A stretch of 64,000 nt of DNA. Source: Streptomyces alanosinicus. GTDB taxonomy: Bacteria; Actinomycetota; Actinomycetes; Streptomycetales; Streptomycetaceae. Both the position numbers and the translations under genes were made by a program. Numbering within the stretch: the stretch's first letter is position 1; the number at the start of each line of letters is the position of its first letter. The notes under the pieces were generated by a model. The model worked only from the letters and a program-made list of their open reading frames with translations. It was not told where the DNA came from and did no database searches. The stretch covers positions 248,001-312,000 of the forward strand of contig NZ_BMVG01000007.1 of assembly GCF_014650595.1 (NCBI RefSeq), given 5' to 3'. Shown here piece by piece: positions 34,072-42,305 of this stretch.

Positions 34072-34145
34072 CGCGGGGTGGAGCAGCTCGGTAGCTCGCT
34101 GGGCTCATAACCCAGAGGTCGCAGGTTCAAATCCTGTCCCCGCTA
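34072..34145 (+). tRNA. Initiator tRNA-fMet (CAT), copy 1
   Basis: A 74-nt cloverleaf with a CAT anticodon in loop CTCATAA. The anticodon stem has three consecutive G-C pairs (CTGGG/CCCAG) and the first acceptor position is an unpaired C-U; these are the marks of initiator rather than elongator tRNA-Met. T-loop GGTTCAAATCC is present. CCA is not encoded. It is identical to copy 2 at 36249. Confidence 0.95.
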
Positions 34146-34152
34146 CTGCGAA

Positions 34153-34186
34153 CGAAGGCCCGGATCCCAAGGGATCCGGGCCTTCG
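34153..34186 (+). terminator. Terminator after tRNA-fMet copy 1
   Basis: CGAAGGCCCGGATCCC (34153-34168) pairs with GGGATCCGGGCCTTCG (34171-34186), a perfect 16-bp stem with a nominal two-base centre (opening to a larger loop), seven bases after the tRNA. Confidence 0.85.
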
Positions 34187-34349
34187 TGGTGTGCGAACTC
34201 ATGTACTGAGGGGAGGGGCGGCCGCGCCGCCGTGGGGAGTTGAGTGCCGTGTGTTTGACTTGTCGTCCTGTGGGCATGTCGACAAAACGCTGAAGTGACC
34301 TCACGGGCTGCGGTATACCGGGTGTACCCAGGTTGCAGGTGGTGCGACG

Positions 34350-36170
34350 ATGGACGTTATGGGGGAGAAGGCAACTCTGTTCGAGTCAGGGCGATTTGTG
34401 CTGCCTTCCGGTGAGGAGCCGACCCGCGACGAGCTGAGTGACGTGGCGGACGCCGAGGAGGAGGTGCGCCTCGCGCTGGCCGCGCGGAGCGGCGACGCCG
34501 AGGCGGCGAGCGTTCTCGGTGCCGTGCTGCTGCGCCGCGGCGACCTCGACGGAGCCGAATCCCATCTGCGGGCCGCCACCGCGTCCGGTGACCGGGCCGC
34601 CGCCAACAACCTCGGCGTCCTGCTGCATCAGCGCGGCTACCCCGAGGAGGCCGCCGGCTGGTGGCGCATCGCCGCCGTGGCCGGCTCGGCCGCCGCCGCA
34701 CACGCACTGGGCCGCTACCACCGCGAGCGCGGGGACGAGCCCGCCGCCGAGTACTGGCTGCGCCAGTCCGCCGAGCAGGGCCATGTCCTCGGCGCCTACG
34801 CACTCGCCGATCTGCTGGAACACCGCGGGGACGTCGGCGCCGGCCACTGGATGCGGGCGGCCGCCGAGCGCGGCCACCGGGAGGCCGCCTACCGGCTGGC
34901 GCGCGCGCTCGACCGTTGTGCCGGACCCGAGGACGACGACGGGGCTGACAACGCTGTCGCCGAGGTCGAGCAGTGGTACCGGCAGGCCGCCGCGCGCGGT
35001 CACCGGCGCGCCGCGCTGCACCTCGGCGCGATCCTGGAGAAGCGCGGGGAGCTGAAGGAGGCCGGCCGCTGGTACCTGACCTCGGCCAAGGACGGTGAGG
35101 CGCGGGCAGCCTGCGCGCTCGGCTTCCTGCTGCGCGACGCCGGGGACACCGAGAGCGCCGCCGTGTGGTGGCTGCGTGCCGCCCAGGACGGCGACGGCAA
35201 CGCGGCCAACGCGCTCGGCGCGCTGCACGCCGAGCGCGGTGAGACGCAGACCGCCGAGCGCTGGTACCGGGAGGCGCTGGACGCCGGCGACGACAACGGC
35301 GCGTACAACCTCGGGCTGCTCTGCGCCGAGCAGGGGCGTACCGCCCAGGCCGAGCAGTGGTACCGGCGCGCGGCCTACGCCGGGCACCGGGAGGCCGCGA
35401 ACGCCCTCGCCATCCTGCTGCTCCAGGTCGGCGACACCACCGGTGCCGAACCCTGGTTCTCCAAGGCCGCCGAGGCCGGCAGCGTGGACGCCGCGTTCAA
35501 CCTCGGGATCCTCTACGCCGGGCGCGGCACCGGGCCGGACGCGCAGACGGCGCTGCGCTGGTACGAGCGGGCGGCCGCGGCCGGGCACACCGAGGCCGCG
35601 CTCCAGGTCGGGATCGCCCGGCTGCGCGACGGCGACGAGCGGGAGGCCGAGCGGCATCTGCGGTGCGCGGCGGGCGGCGGCAGCGCGGAGGCGGCGTACC
35701 GGCTGGCGACGCTGCTCGACGCGCGGCGGCCGCCGGAGCCGGCGCATGAGCTGGGCGAGATCGTGCACGAGAAGAGCGAGTGCGAGGAGTGGTACGAGCG
35801 CGCGGCCACGCAGGGACACCGGCGGGCGCAGGTGCGGGTCGGCATGCTCGCGGCGGCGCGCGGGGACGTGGTCGAGGCGGCGCGGTGGTACCGGGCGGCC
35901 GCGGAGGCCGGGTCGCGCAACGGCGCGTTCAACCTCGGGCTGCTGCTGGCGCGGGAGGGGAGCGAGCCGGAGGCGGCGGTGTGGTGGACGCGCGCCGCGG
36001 ACGCCGGGCATGGCCGGGCGGCGCTCCGGCTGGCGCTGGTCTACGCGCGTCGGGGAGAGCTGGCGGAGGGGCAGCGGTGGGCGGACCGCGCCGTCGCCCT
36101 CGGCCCGGCGGAGGTCTCGGAGCGGGCGGGGCGGCTCCGGGACGCGCTGCGTGAGGAACTCTCGGCGTGA
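34350..36170 (+). CDS. Sel1/TPR-repeat protein
   Basis: A 606-residue protein built almost wholly of about 15 Sel1-like helical repeats of 34-38 residues, with recurring cores such as AANNLGVLLHQRG, GAYALADLLEHRG and AFNLGILYAGRG, each followed by AxxWYRxAAxxGH. Sel1 repeats form solenoid scaffolds for protein contacts. There is no signal peptide or catalytic domain. ATG 34350 and ATG 34359 are both plausible. It lies alone between two identical initiator tRNA genes. The repeats are more alike in the second half, suggesting internal duplication. Partner proteins are unknown. Confidence 0.88.
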   Translation: MDVMGEKATLFESGRFVLPSGEEPTRDELSDVADAEEEVRLALAARSGDAEAASVLGAVLLRRGDLDGAESHLRAATASGDRAAANNLGVLLHQRGYPEEAAGWWRIAAVAGSAAAAHALGRYHRERGDEPAAEYWLRQSAEQGHVLGAYALADLLEHRGDVGAGHWMRAAAERGHREAAYRLARALDRCAGPEDDDGADNAVAEVEQWYRQAAARGHRRAALHLGAILEKRGELKEAGRWYLTSAKDGEARAACALGFLLRDAGDTESAAVWWLRAAQDGDGNAANALGALHAERGETQTAERWYREALDAGDDNGAYNLGLLCAEQGRTAQAEQWYRRAAYAGHREAANALAILLLQVGDTTGAEPWFSKAAEAGSVDAAFNLGILYAGRGTGPDAQTALRWYERAAAAGHTEAALQVGIARLRDGDEREAERHLRCAAGGGSAEAAYRLATLLDARRPPEPAHELGEIVHEKSECEEWYERAATQGHRRAQVRVGMLAAARGDVVEAARWYRAAAEAGSRNGAFNLGLLLAREGSEPEAAVWWTRAADAGHGRAALRLALVYARRGELAEGQRWADRAVALGPAEVSERAGRLRDALREELSA

Positions 36171-36206
36171 CGGGTAGTGGCCCTGGTCACAAGGCCCAGA
36201 AGCGAT

Positions 36207-36236
36207 TTGCTTCCGTCGGCTTCTCTCGCGTAATGT
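36207..36236 (+). promoter_or_regulatory. Promoter of the second initiator tRNA gene
   Basis: TTGCTT (36207-36212), an 18-bp spacer and TAATGT (36231-36236) lie 13 bp before the tRNA. The -10 is good, the -35 moderate. It differs from the promoter of copy 1, so the two tRNAs may be expressed at different levels. Confidence 0.6.
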
Positions 36237-36248
36237 CGTGTTCACCGA

Positions 36249-36322
36249 CGCGGGGTGGAGCAGCTCGGTAGCTCGCTGGGCTCATAACCCAGAGGTCGCA
36301 GGTTCAAATCCTGTCCCCGCTA
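36249..36322 (+). tRNA. Initiator tRNA-fMet (CAT), copy 2
   Basis: Identical over all 74 nt to the copy at 34072, with the same initiator features: C-U mismatch at the acceptor end, three G-C pairs below the anticodon loop, CAT anticodon. The similarity also covers the bases immediately beyond the tRNA (CTG) but not the flanking promoters or terminators. Confidence 0.95.
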
Positions 36323-36329
36323 CTGAAGG

Positions 36330-36365
36330 CCTAGGGCCGGAATCCAGATGGGTTCCGGCCCTAGG
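36330..36365 (+). terminator. Terminator after tRNA-fMet copy 2
   Basis: CCTAGGGCCGGAA (36330-36342) pairs with TTCCGGCCCTAGG (36353-36365), 13 bp, followed by TCGTTTTCG. It lies eight bases after the tRNA. Confidence 0.85.
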
Positions 36366-36385
36366 TCGTTTTCGCATGCCTGTGC

Positions 36386-36409
36386 AAAAAAAAGGGGGCT
36401 TGCGCCCCC
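36386..36409 (-). terminator. Intrinsic terminator of the Fur-family gene
   Basis: On the minus strand GGGGGC, a four-base loop and GCCCCC are followed by eight T residues. This classic Rho-independent form is uncommon in Streptomyces. It lies six bases past the Fur-family stop codon. Confidence 0.9.
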
Positions 36410-36414
36410 CCTGT

Positions 36415-36831
36415 TCAGGACCCCGCGCAGTCCGGGCACAGCCCCCGGTACGTCACCTCGACGTCCGACACCGTGAAGCCGAAGCGCTCCGTGTCGGGCA
36501 GGTCGGCGAGCGGGTTGCCCGTCGGGTGGACGTCGCGGATCGAGCCGCAGCGGGCGCAGACCAGGTGGTGGTGCGGCCGGTGCGCGTTCGGGTCGTAGCG
36601 CTTGGCGCGCTTGTCCGTCGACACTTCCAGCACCTCGCCGAGTGTGACCAGCTCACCCAGCGTGTTGTAGACCGTCGCCCGGGAGATCTCGGGGAGCTTC
36701 GCGACAGCCCGTGCGTGGACCTCGTCGGCCGTCAGATGGACGTGTTCGCCGTCGAGGACCTCGGCCACGACGCGCCGCTGCGCGGTCATCCGCCATCCGC
36801 GTCCGCGCAGCCGTTCCAGAAGGTCGCTCAT
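36415..36831 (-). CDS. Fur-family (PerR/CatR-like) metal- and peroxide-responsive repressor
   Basis: A 138-residue Fur-family protein. The winged helix includes RMTAQRRVVAEVL and ISRATVYNTLGELV (recognition helix). HRPHHHLVCARCG and C-terminal GLCPDCAGS supply the regulatory and structural metal sites, the latter two CxxC zinc pairs. It is divergent from a catalase gene with a palindromic operator between them, the arrangement expected of a peroxide-sensing PerR/CatR repressor; the sensing role is inferred from context. ATG 36831 is used; GTG 36837 is an alternative two codons upstream. Confidence 0.9.
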   Translation of the reverse strand: MSDLLERLRGRGWRMTAQRRVVAEVLDGEHVHLTADEVHARAVAKLPEISRATVYNTLGELVTLGEVLEVSTDKRAKRYDPNAHRPHHHLVCARCGSIRDVHPTGNPLADLPDTERFGFTVSDVEVTYRGLCPDCAGS

Positions 36832-36892
36832 GGCCACCAGCCTAACAGCTAGGGGGACCAGGACGGGAATAGGTGTGAGATTGGACTATGAG

Positions 36893-36920
36893 TTGACTTG
36901 GACTTAGTCCAATGTAGGAT
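36893..36920 (+). promoter_or_regulatory. Catalase promoter with overlapping palindromic operator
   Basis: TTGACT (36893-36898), a 16-bp spacer and TAGGAT (36915-36920) form the promoter. The perfect 7-1-7 palindrome TTGGACTTAGTCCAA (36898-36912) fills the spacer, and an extra half-site TTGGACT lies at 36881-36887. The 7-1-7 form is typical of Fur/PerR boxes, so the divergent regulator probably binds here and could also control itself. Confidence 0.75.
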
Positions 36921-36987
36921 CGGTGACGGCTTTGGCCACAGGACAGGACTGGGACAGGACAGGTCAGCGATGACGCAGGAGGCGCAC

Positions 36988-38439
36988 GTGACGCAGGGAC
37001 CGCTCACCACGGAGGCCGGTGCTCCGGTTGCCGACAACCAGAACAGCGAGACGGCGGGCGTCGGCGGGCCGGTCCTCGTCCAGGACCAGCTGCTGCTGGA
37101 GAAGCTCGCCCACTTCAACCGGGAGCGCATCCCGGAGCGGGTCGTGCACGCCCGCGGCGCCGGCGCGTACGGCACCTTCACGGTGACCGCCGACGTCACG
37201 CCGTACACCCGTGCCGCCTTCCTCTCCGAGGTCGGCAAGGAGACCGAGGTCTTTCTGCGTTTCTCGACGGTGGCCGGGAACCTCGGCGCGGCGGACGCGG
37301 TCCGCGACCCGCGCGGTTTCGCGCTGAAGTTCTACACCGAGGAGGGCAACTACGACCTCGTCGGCAACAACACCCCGGTGTTCTTCATCCGGGACGCGAT
37401 CAAGTTCCCGGACTTCATCCACACCCAGAAGCGCGACCCGTACACCGGCAGCCAGGAAGCCGACAACGTGTGGGACTTCTGGGGGCTCAGCCCCGAGTCG
37501 ACCCACCAGGTGACGTGGCTGTTCGGCGACCGCGGCATCCCGGCGTCGTACCGGCACATGAACGGCTACGGCTCGCACACCTACCAGTGGAACAACGCGG
37601 CCGGTGAGGTCTTCTGGGTCAAGTACCACTTCAAGACCGACCAGGGGATCAAGAACCTCACCCAGGGCGAGGCCAACCGGATCGCCGGTGAGGACCCCGA
37701 CTCCCACCAGCGGGATCTGCGGCAGTCCATCGAGCGCGGCGAGTTCCCGAGCTGGACCGTGCAGGTGCAGATCATGCCGGCGGCGGACGCGGCCGGGTAC
37801 CGCTTCAACCCGTTCGACCTCACCAAGGTGTGGCCGCACGAGGACTACCCGCCGATCGAGATCGGCAGGCTGGAGCTCAACCGCAACCCGCAGAACGTCT
37901 TCGCCGAGGTCGAGCAGTCGATCTTCTCGCCCGCGCACTTCGTGCCGGGTATCGGCCCCTCGCCCGACAAGATGCTCCAGGGGCGGCTGTTCGCCTACGG
38001 CGACGCGCACCGCTACCGCGTCGGCATCAACGCCGACCACCTGCCGGTGAACCGTCCGCACGCCACCGAGGCGCGCACGAACTCGCGTGACGGCTTCCTG
38101 TACGACGGCCGGCACGGCGGTGCGAAGAACTACGAGCCGAACAGCTTCGGCGGGCCGCAGCAGACCGGCCGTGCGCTGTGGCAGGCCACCTCCGCCGACG
38201 GTCCCACCGGCAACCACCCCACCCCGGTGCACGCCGAGGACGACGACTTCGTGCAGGCGGGCACCCTCTACCGGCTGATGCCGGAGGAGGAGAAGGAGCG
38301 GCTGGTCGCGGGCCTCGCCGGGGCGATCGCGCCGGTCTCGCGCGAGGAGATCGCCGAGCGGGCGATCGGCAACTTCCGCAAGGCCGACGCCGACTTCGGC
38401 AAGCGGCTGGAGGCGGCGGTACAGGCCCTGCGCGGCTGA
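36988..38439 (+). CDS. Monofunctional haem catalase (small-subunit, clade 3 type)
   Basis: A 483-residue catalase decomposing hydrogen peroxide in the cytoplasm. The distal His lies in ERVVHARGAGAYGTF, the distal Asn in VGNNTPVFFIRD, and the proximal haem Tyr in RLFAYGDAHRYRVG. Length fits small-subunit catalases. The start was set at GTG 36988 because AGGAGG lies exactly five bases before it; the upstream in-frame ATG 36970 would place that ribosome site inside the gene. It is transcribed divergently from the Fur-family regulator from an operator-bearing promoter, and closed by the stem at 38511. Confidence 0.95.
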   Translation: MTQGPLTTEAGAPVADNQNSETAGVGGPVLVQDQLLLEKLAHFNRERIPERVVHARGAGAYGTFTVTADVTPYTRAAFLSEVGKETEVFLRFSTVAGNLGAADAVRDPRGFALKFYTEEGNYDLVGNNTPVFFIRDAIKFPDFIHTQKRDPYTGSQEADNVWDFWGLSPESTHQVTWLFGDRGIPASYRHMNGYGSHTYQWNNAAGEVFWVKYHFKTDQGIKNLTQGEANRIAGEDPDSHQRDLRQSIERGEFPSWTVQVQIMPAADAAGYRFNPFDLTKVWPHEDYPPIEIGRLELNRNPQNVFAEVEQSIFSPAHFVPGIGPSPDKMLQGRLFAYGDAHRYRVGINADHLPVNRPHATEARTNSRDGFLYDGRHGGAKNYEPNSFGGPQQTGRALWQATSADGPTGNHPTPVHAEDDDFVQAGTLYRLMPEEEKERLVAGLAGAIAPVSREEIAERAIGNFRKADADFGKRLEAAVQALRG

Positions 38440-38510
38440 ACCGGCTCGGCCGGCGCCGCCTCGCCCGCGCCCTGCCGGCGTTCTTTGAGAACCTGGGGTG
38501 TTCCCCAGGG

Positions 38511-38545
38511 CGGGCCGGACCCCACGGTGCTCGGGGTCCGGCCCG
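38511..38545. terminator. Terminator between catalase and CBS gene
   Basis: CGGGCCGGACCCC (38511-38523) pairs with GGGGTCCGGCCCG (38533-38545), a 13-bp perfect stem with a nine-base loop, between convergent genes. Confidence 0.8.
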
Positions 38546-38604
38546 TTCCGTATGTCCGCGGCGGCGCCGGCCGCGTGTGCTCGGAGCGCCGGTCAGGGCG
38601 CCGG

Positions 38605-39000
38605 TCAGAGCGCCGGTACGGGCTCGCGCGTCGGGGCCCAGCAGCGGATGATGTCGCGGACCGAGACGATGCCGGCGACCTCGCCGCGGTCGAGGACGAC
38701 CAGATGCCGGAAGCCGCCGTGGGCCATGGCGCGGGCGGCCTGTTCCAGGGTCCAGGTGGGGGCGGCGAACACGACGTCGGTGGTGGTGTGGGCGTGCGTG
38801 CGCTCGGTGTCCGGGCTCTGGCCGAGCCCGACGGAGTTGAGGATGTCGCGTTCGGTGAGGATGCCGATGCCGCCGGCGTCCGGGTCGAGGACGACGGCGG
38901 CGCCGACGCGGCGGGCGGACATCAGGGCGGCTGCCTGGCGGAGCGTGTGGGCGGGACCGACGGTGAGAATCACCGTGCTCATGGCGTCACGTACGAGCAT
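38605..39000 (-). CDS. CBS-domain pair protein
   Basis: A 131-residue protein made of two CBS motifs (about 3-60 and 70-125). Hallmarks are MSTVILTVGPAHTLRQAA, GIGILTERDILN and, in the second, HLVVLDRGEVAGIVSVRDI. CBS pairs bind adenine nucleotides and act as energy or ligand sensors; nothing identifies a partner here. ATG 39000 follows AGGAGG at about ten bases; GTG 39012 overlaps that site and is less likely. Its 3' end has three GCGCCGGTCAG-like direct repeats (38585-38615). Confidence 0.88.
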   Translation of the reverse strand: MLVRDAMSTVILTVGPAHTLRQAAALMSARRVGAAVVLDPDAGGIGILTERDILNSVGLGQSPDTERTHAHTTTDVVFAAPTWTLEQAARAMAHGGFRHLVVLDRGEVAGIVSVRDIIRCWAPTREPVPAL

Positions 39001-39190
39001 GGCTGGGGCCACCTCCTAGGAATCCCCGTGCTTGCGCGGGCATTCACAAATTCACAAGTGGGGGTGGGCTCAGAGTGCCAGGTAAAGGGAGAGTCAACAA
39101 GAGGGCGCGCGTGGTGAATCGGGGGCGCGACCGGGTCCCTTCCGTCTCTCTGGTCGCCGCCCAGCCTCTCCTGGCCTCTCCGGCCGCCGC

Positions 39191-39991
39191 TCAGCGGCGC
39201 TGATTCAGATACCCCAGCAGTTCGTCGTGCAGCAGACCGTTGGAGGCCGTCGCGTTGCCGCTGTGCGGACCCGGCCGGCCGTCGAGGCCGGTGAAGGTGC
39301 CGCCCGCCTCCGTGACGATGATCGCGTTGGCCGCCATGTCCCACAGCGACAGCTCCGGCTCCGCGCAGATGTCCACGGAACCCTCGGCGACCATCATGTA
39401 CGGCCAGAAGTCGCCGTAGGCGCGCGTGCGCCACACCTGGCGGGTGAGGTCCAGGAAGCCGCCCAGGCGGCCCTGCTCCTCCCAGCCGGAGAGGGACGAG
39501 TACGCGAAGGAGGCGTCGCCGAGCGTGCCGACCCGGGAGACATGGATACGGGACGCGGAGCTGAGGCTGCGGCCGGTGAAGGCGCCGTGGCCCTTCGCGG
39601 CCCACCAGCGGCGGCCGAGGGCGGGGGCGGAGACCACGCCGGCGACGGGTTCGTAGCCCGTTTCGCCCGCTTCCATCAGCGCGATACACGTCGCCCAGAC
39701 GGGGACCCCGCGGACGTAGTTCTTCGTGCCGTCGATGGGGTCGATCACCCAGCGGCGGGGGCCGGTGCCCTCTATCCCGTACTCCTCACCGAGGATCGCG
39801 TCCCGGGGGCGGGCGCGCTGGAGCTGGCTGCGGATGAGTTCTTCCGCCGCCTTGTCCGCCTCGCTCACGGGGGTCATGTCCGGCTTTGTCTCGACCTTCA
39901 GGTCGAGGGCCTTGAAGCGGTCCATGGTCGTGGCGTCGGCGCCGTCGGCGATGACGTGGGCGAGACGCAGGTCGTCGAGGTAGTCCGGCAT
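39191..39991 (-). CDS. hisN: Histidinol-phosphatase HisN (inositol monophosphatase family)
   Basis: A 266-residue metal-dependent phosphatase. Metal-site motifs are GEEYG (about 68), DPIDGTKNYVRG (about 85-96) and WDMAANAIIVTEAGG near 213. The close match to the actinobacterial HisN pattern (PDYLDDLRLAHVIADGAD) points to the last dephosphorylation of histidine synthesis, L-histidinol phosphate to histidinol, rather than inositol monophosphate. It is not in a his operon, as is usual for hisN in streptomycetes. ATG 39991 starts the conserved N-terminus. It is divergent from the TetR gene. Confidence 0.88.
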   Translation of the reverse strand: MPDYLDDLRLAHVIADGADATTMDRFKALDLKVETKPDMTPVSEADKAAEELIRSQLQRARPRDAILGEEYGIEGTGPRRWVIDPIDGTKNYVRGVPVWATCIALMEAGETGYEPVAGVVSAPALGRRWWAAKGHGAFTGRSLSSASRIHVSRVGTLGDASFAYSSLSGWEEQGRLGGFLDLTRQVWRTRAYGDFWPYMMVAEGSVDICAEPELSLWDMAANAIIVTEAGGTFTGLDGRPGPHSGNATASNGLLHDELLGYLNQRR

Positions 39992-40128
39992 GTAGCGAAC
40001 GGTATCTGGCGGGTGGGCGCGGGAGCTACCAGGCGGGGTAGGTGTCGCTCCTCGTGGCCTGACGGGCCCGGACGCGGCGCCACGCGACACGCCCGGCGCG
40101 AAAGCACGCTCCCGGGTCACGCGCACCC

Positions 40129-40157
40129 TTGACAGTGCATGCGAGCGCGTCAAATCT
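40129..40157 (+). promoter_or_regulatory. Candidate promoter/operator before the TetR gene
   Basis: TTGACA (40129-40134) is a perfect -35, followed after 17 bp by AAATCT, a weak -10. TTGAC and GTCAA (40149-40153) are inverted repeats 15 bp apart around the spacer, a possible site for the TetR regulator encoded next. Confidence 0.45.
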
Positions 40158-40187
40158 GGGCGCAGAGTCGCGCTGCCCACGGAGGCG

Positions 40188-40799
40188 ATGATGCCTGCTG
40201 CCAGGGAGTCCCTGCTGGACGCCGCCTATACGGCCCTCCTGCGCCGGCCATGGTCCGCGGTGCGGATGGTCGACGTCGCCGCGGCCGCCGGGGTATCCCG
40301 GCAGACCCTGTACAACGAGTTCGGCAGCAAGGACGGGCTGGCCCGCGCACTCGTGCGGCGGGAGGCCGACGGCTATCTCGCCGGGATCGAGCGGGCGCTC
40401 GCGGCTCCGGGCGAGCCGGGGGAACGGCTCACGGCCGTGGTCGAGTGGACCAGCTCCGCCGCCCGGGACAACGCGCTGATACGGGCCATGCTCACCGGCT
40501 GCTGGAGCGAACGGCTCCCCGCCCCGCGGCTCACCGCCGTGCCGTCCCTCTCCTCGGTGCCGGCGCAGCGCCGCGCGGACGGGCCGCTGCCGACGCCCCG
40601 CGACTTCGTACGGCTCGTACGGGACCGCGCGGTCACCGCCCTGACCGGCCCTGCCGCCACCCCCGCCGACACCGCCGAACTGGCCCGCCCCTGCGAACTG
40701 GCCGTCCGCCTCGCCCTGTCCTGCGTCGCGGCGCCACCGGCGGAGGGCGGCGGCATGGCGGAACTGATCCGGGCGGTCGTCCCCGTACAGACGGTGTGA
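40188..40799 (+). CDS. TetR-family transcriptional regulator
   Basis: A 203-residue regulator. The N-terminal HTH reads RMVDVAAAAGVSRQTLYNEFGSKDGLARALV (about 27-58), a canonical TetR domain. The C-terminal ligand domain is Ala/Pro/Arg-rich and unclassified. GGAGG lies just ahead of two consecutive ATGs; spacing favours the second (40191). It is convergent with an SMR exporter gene and divergent from hisN. TetR proteins often repress a nearby pump, so the SMR gene is a candidate target, though it would need regulation at its own far-side promoter. Confidence 0.88.
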   Translation: MMPAARESLLDAAYTALLRRPWSAVRMVDVAAAAGVSRQTLYNEFGSKDGLARALVRREADGYLAGIERALAAPGEPGERLTAVVEWTSSAARDNALIRAMLTGCWSERLPAPRLTAVPSLSSVPAQRRADGPLPTPRDFVRLVRDRAVTALTGPAATPADTAELARPCELAVRLALSCVAAPPAEGGGMAELIRAVVPVQTV

Positions 40800-40864
40800 T
40801 CCACCGGGGCCGCCCGTGAGAGAGGCCCAGCGCGGGTCCTGGTGCGCCGAGCGCCGGACAGGCC

Positions 40865-41188
40865 CTAGTGCGCCGAGCCCGACAGTTGCAGGCCGATCAC
40901 GCCGACGATGACCAGGCTGATCGAGACGATCTTCAGGGTGGAGACCAGGTCGCCGAGGAAGATCATGCCGTAGATCGCGGTGCCGGCCGCGCCGATGCCG
41001 GTCCACACCGCGTAGGCGGGGCCGACGTCGAGTTTCTTCAGGGACAGGGTCAGCAGACCGAAGCTGCCGAGGGCGAACGACGCGAAGGCGATCGTCGGCC
41101 AGAGCCGGGTGAACCCGTGCGAGAGCTTGAGGCACACGGCGAAACCGGTCTCCAGAATCCCGGCCACGATGACCAGCAGCCACGCCAT
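40865..41188 (-). CDS. Small multidrug resistance family exporter (SugE/Gdx-like)
   Basis: A 107-residue protein with four transmembrane helices, the SMR family. The conserved membrane Glu lies in GILETGFAVCLKLSHGFTRL, close to the SugE/Gdx pattern. Gdx proteins export guanidinium ions in exchange for protons; SugE-type proteins also affect quaternary ammonium resistance. Only one SMR gene is present, so it would act as a homodimer of dual topology. ATG 41188 has GGGAGGA at about seven bases. No guanidine riboswitch could be recognised in the 97 bp upstream. Confidence 0.88.
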   Translation of the reverse strand: MAWLLVIVAGILETGFAVCLKLSHGFTRLWPTIAFASFALGSFGLLTLSLKKLDVGPAYAVWTGIGAAGTAIYGMIFLGDLVSTLKIVSISLVIVGVIGLQLSGSAH

Positions 41189-41285
41189 GCGCTGTCCTCC
41201 CGTTGATCCGGATCTCCGGCTCGGTGCGATTATGCACTTACCGGACCGGGGTCCCGGCAAACAACGGAGCGGCGCTCGGTCGGCC

Positions 41286-42296
41286 TCAGTCGCCCTCGTT
41301 GCGCTCGCGCGTGGCCAGCAGCCGGCGCAGCGAGTACAGCCGCGCCGGGTCGGCGTGCCCCTCCTCGACCCAGGCGTCCAGCGCACAGTCCGGTTCGTCG
41401 TGGCTGCATGCGCGCGGGCAGCCCTCCGTGCCCGGTTCGAGGTCGGGGAAGGCGTGGATGACCCGGGACGGGTCGATGTGCGCGAGACCGAAGGAGCGGA
41501 CGCCCGGGGTGTCGATGACCCAGCCGTCCGTCACCGTGAGCGGCAGGGCGAGGGCCGAGGTCGTGGTGTGCCGGCCGCGGCCCGTCACCGCGTTCACATG
41601 GCCCGTCGTACGCCGCAGGTCCTCCGGGACCAGCGCGTTCACCAGCGTGGTCTTGCCGACGCCCGAGTGACCCACGAACGCGGTGATCCGGCCGTCCAGA
41701 TGCTCGCGCACCCGGTCCGCCGCGTCCCCGTTCTCCAGCTCGTCGCGACTGGTGACGACGTACGGGATGTCGAGGGCGCCGTACAGCTCCAGCAGCTTGT
41801 CCGGCGGGGCCAGGTCCGACTTGGTCATCACCAGCAGCGGTTCCAGGCCGCCGTCGTAGGCGGCGACCAGGCAGCGGTCGATCAGCCGGGGGCGGGGTTC
41901 GGGGTCGGCCAGGGCCGTGACGACGGCCAGCTGGTCCGCGTTCGCCACCACCACGCGCTCATAGGGATCGTCGTCGTCGGCCGTACGGCGCAGCAGTGAG
42001 CTGCGCTCCTCGATCCGGACGATCCTGGCGAGCGTGTCCTTCTTGCCGGACAGATCGCCGACCAGGGCCACCCGGTCCCCGACCACGGCCGCCTTGCGGC
42101 CCAGCTCGCGGGCCTTCATCGCCAGCACCGTCCGGTCCTCGACCAGACAGGTCAGCCGGCCACGGTCGACCGTGAGGACCATGCCCTCGGCCGCGTCCTC
42201 GTGCTTGGGCCGGATGCTCGTACGCGGCCGGTTGCCCTTGCGGTTGGGACGGGTGCGGATGTCGTCCTCGTCGGTGTGCTTGCCGTAGCGGCGCAT
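41286..42296 (-). CDS. rsgA: Ribosome small-subunit maturation GTPase RsgA
   Basis: A 336-residue circularly permuted GTPase. An N-terminal OB-fold is followed by G4 (MTKSD), then G1 GHSGVGKTTL near residue 208, then G3 DTPGVRSFGL, the order that defines the YjeQ/RsgA family. A C-terminal zinc finger is visible in GCPRACSHDEPDCAL. RsgA binds the 30S subunit late in assembly and hydrolyses GTP. It lies nine bases downstream of aroA on the same strand, a common actinobacterial pairing, and is probably co-transcribed. Confidence 0.93.
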   Translation of the reverse strand: MRRYGKHTDEDDIRTRPNRKGNRPRTSIRPKHEDAAEGMVLTVDRGRLTCLVEDRTVLAMKARELGRKAAVVGDRVALVGDLSGKKDTLARIVRIEERSSLLRRTADDDDPYERVVVANADQLAVVTALADPEPRPRLIDRCLVAAYDGGLEPLLVMTKSDLAPPDKLLELYGALDIPYVVTSRDELENGDAADRVREHLDGRITAFVGHSGVGKTTLVNALVPEDLRRTTGHVNAVTGRGRHTTTSALALPLTVTDGWVIDTPGVRSFGLAHIDPSRVIHAFPDLEPGTEGCPRACSHDEPDCALDAWVEEGHADPARLYSLRRLLATRERNEGD

Positions 42297-42305
42297 GGCG
42301 TGTCC

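Noticed and set aside
34386..36245. Minus-strand ORF of 619 codons opposite the Sel1 gene
   Set aside because: It runs through the repeat gene with Arg/Pro-rich nonsense composition and reaches into the tRNA promoter region.
41189..41285. Possible guanidine riboswitch before the SMR exporter
   Set aside because: I looked for the twin ACGR loops of guanidine-II and the conserved blocks of guanidine-I and -III and did not find them; one isolated ACGG is not enough.
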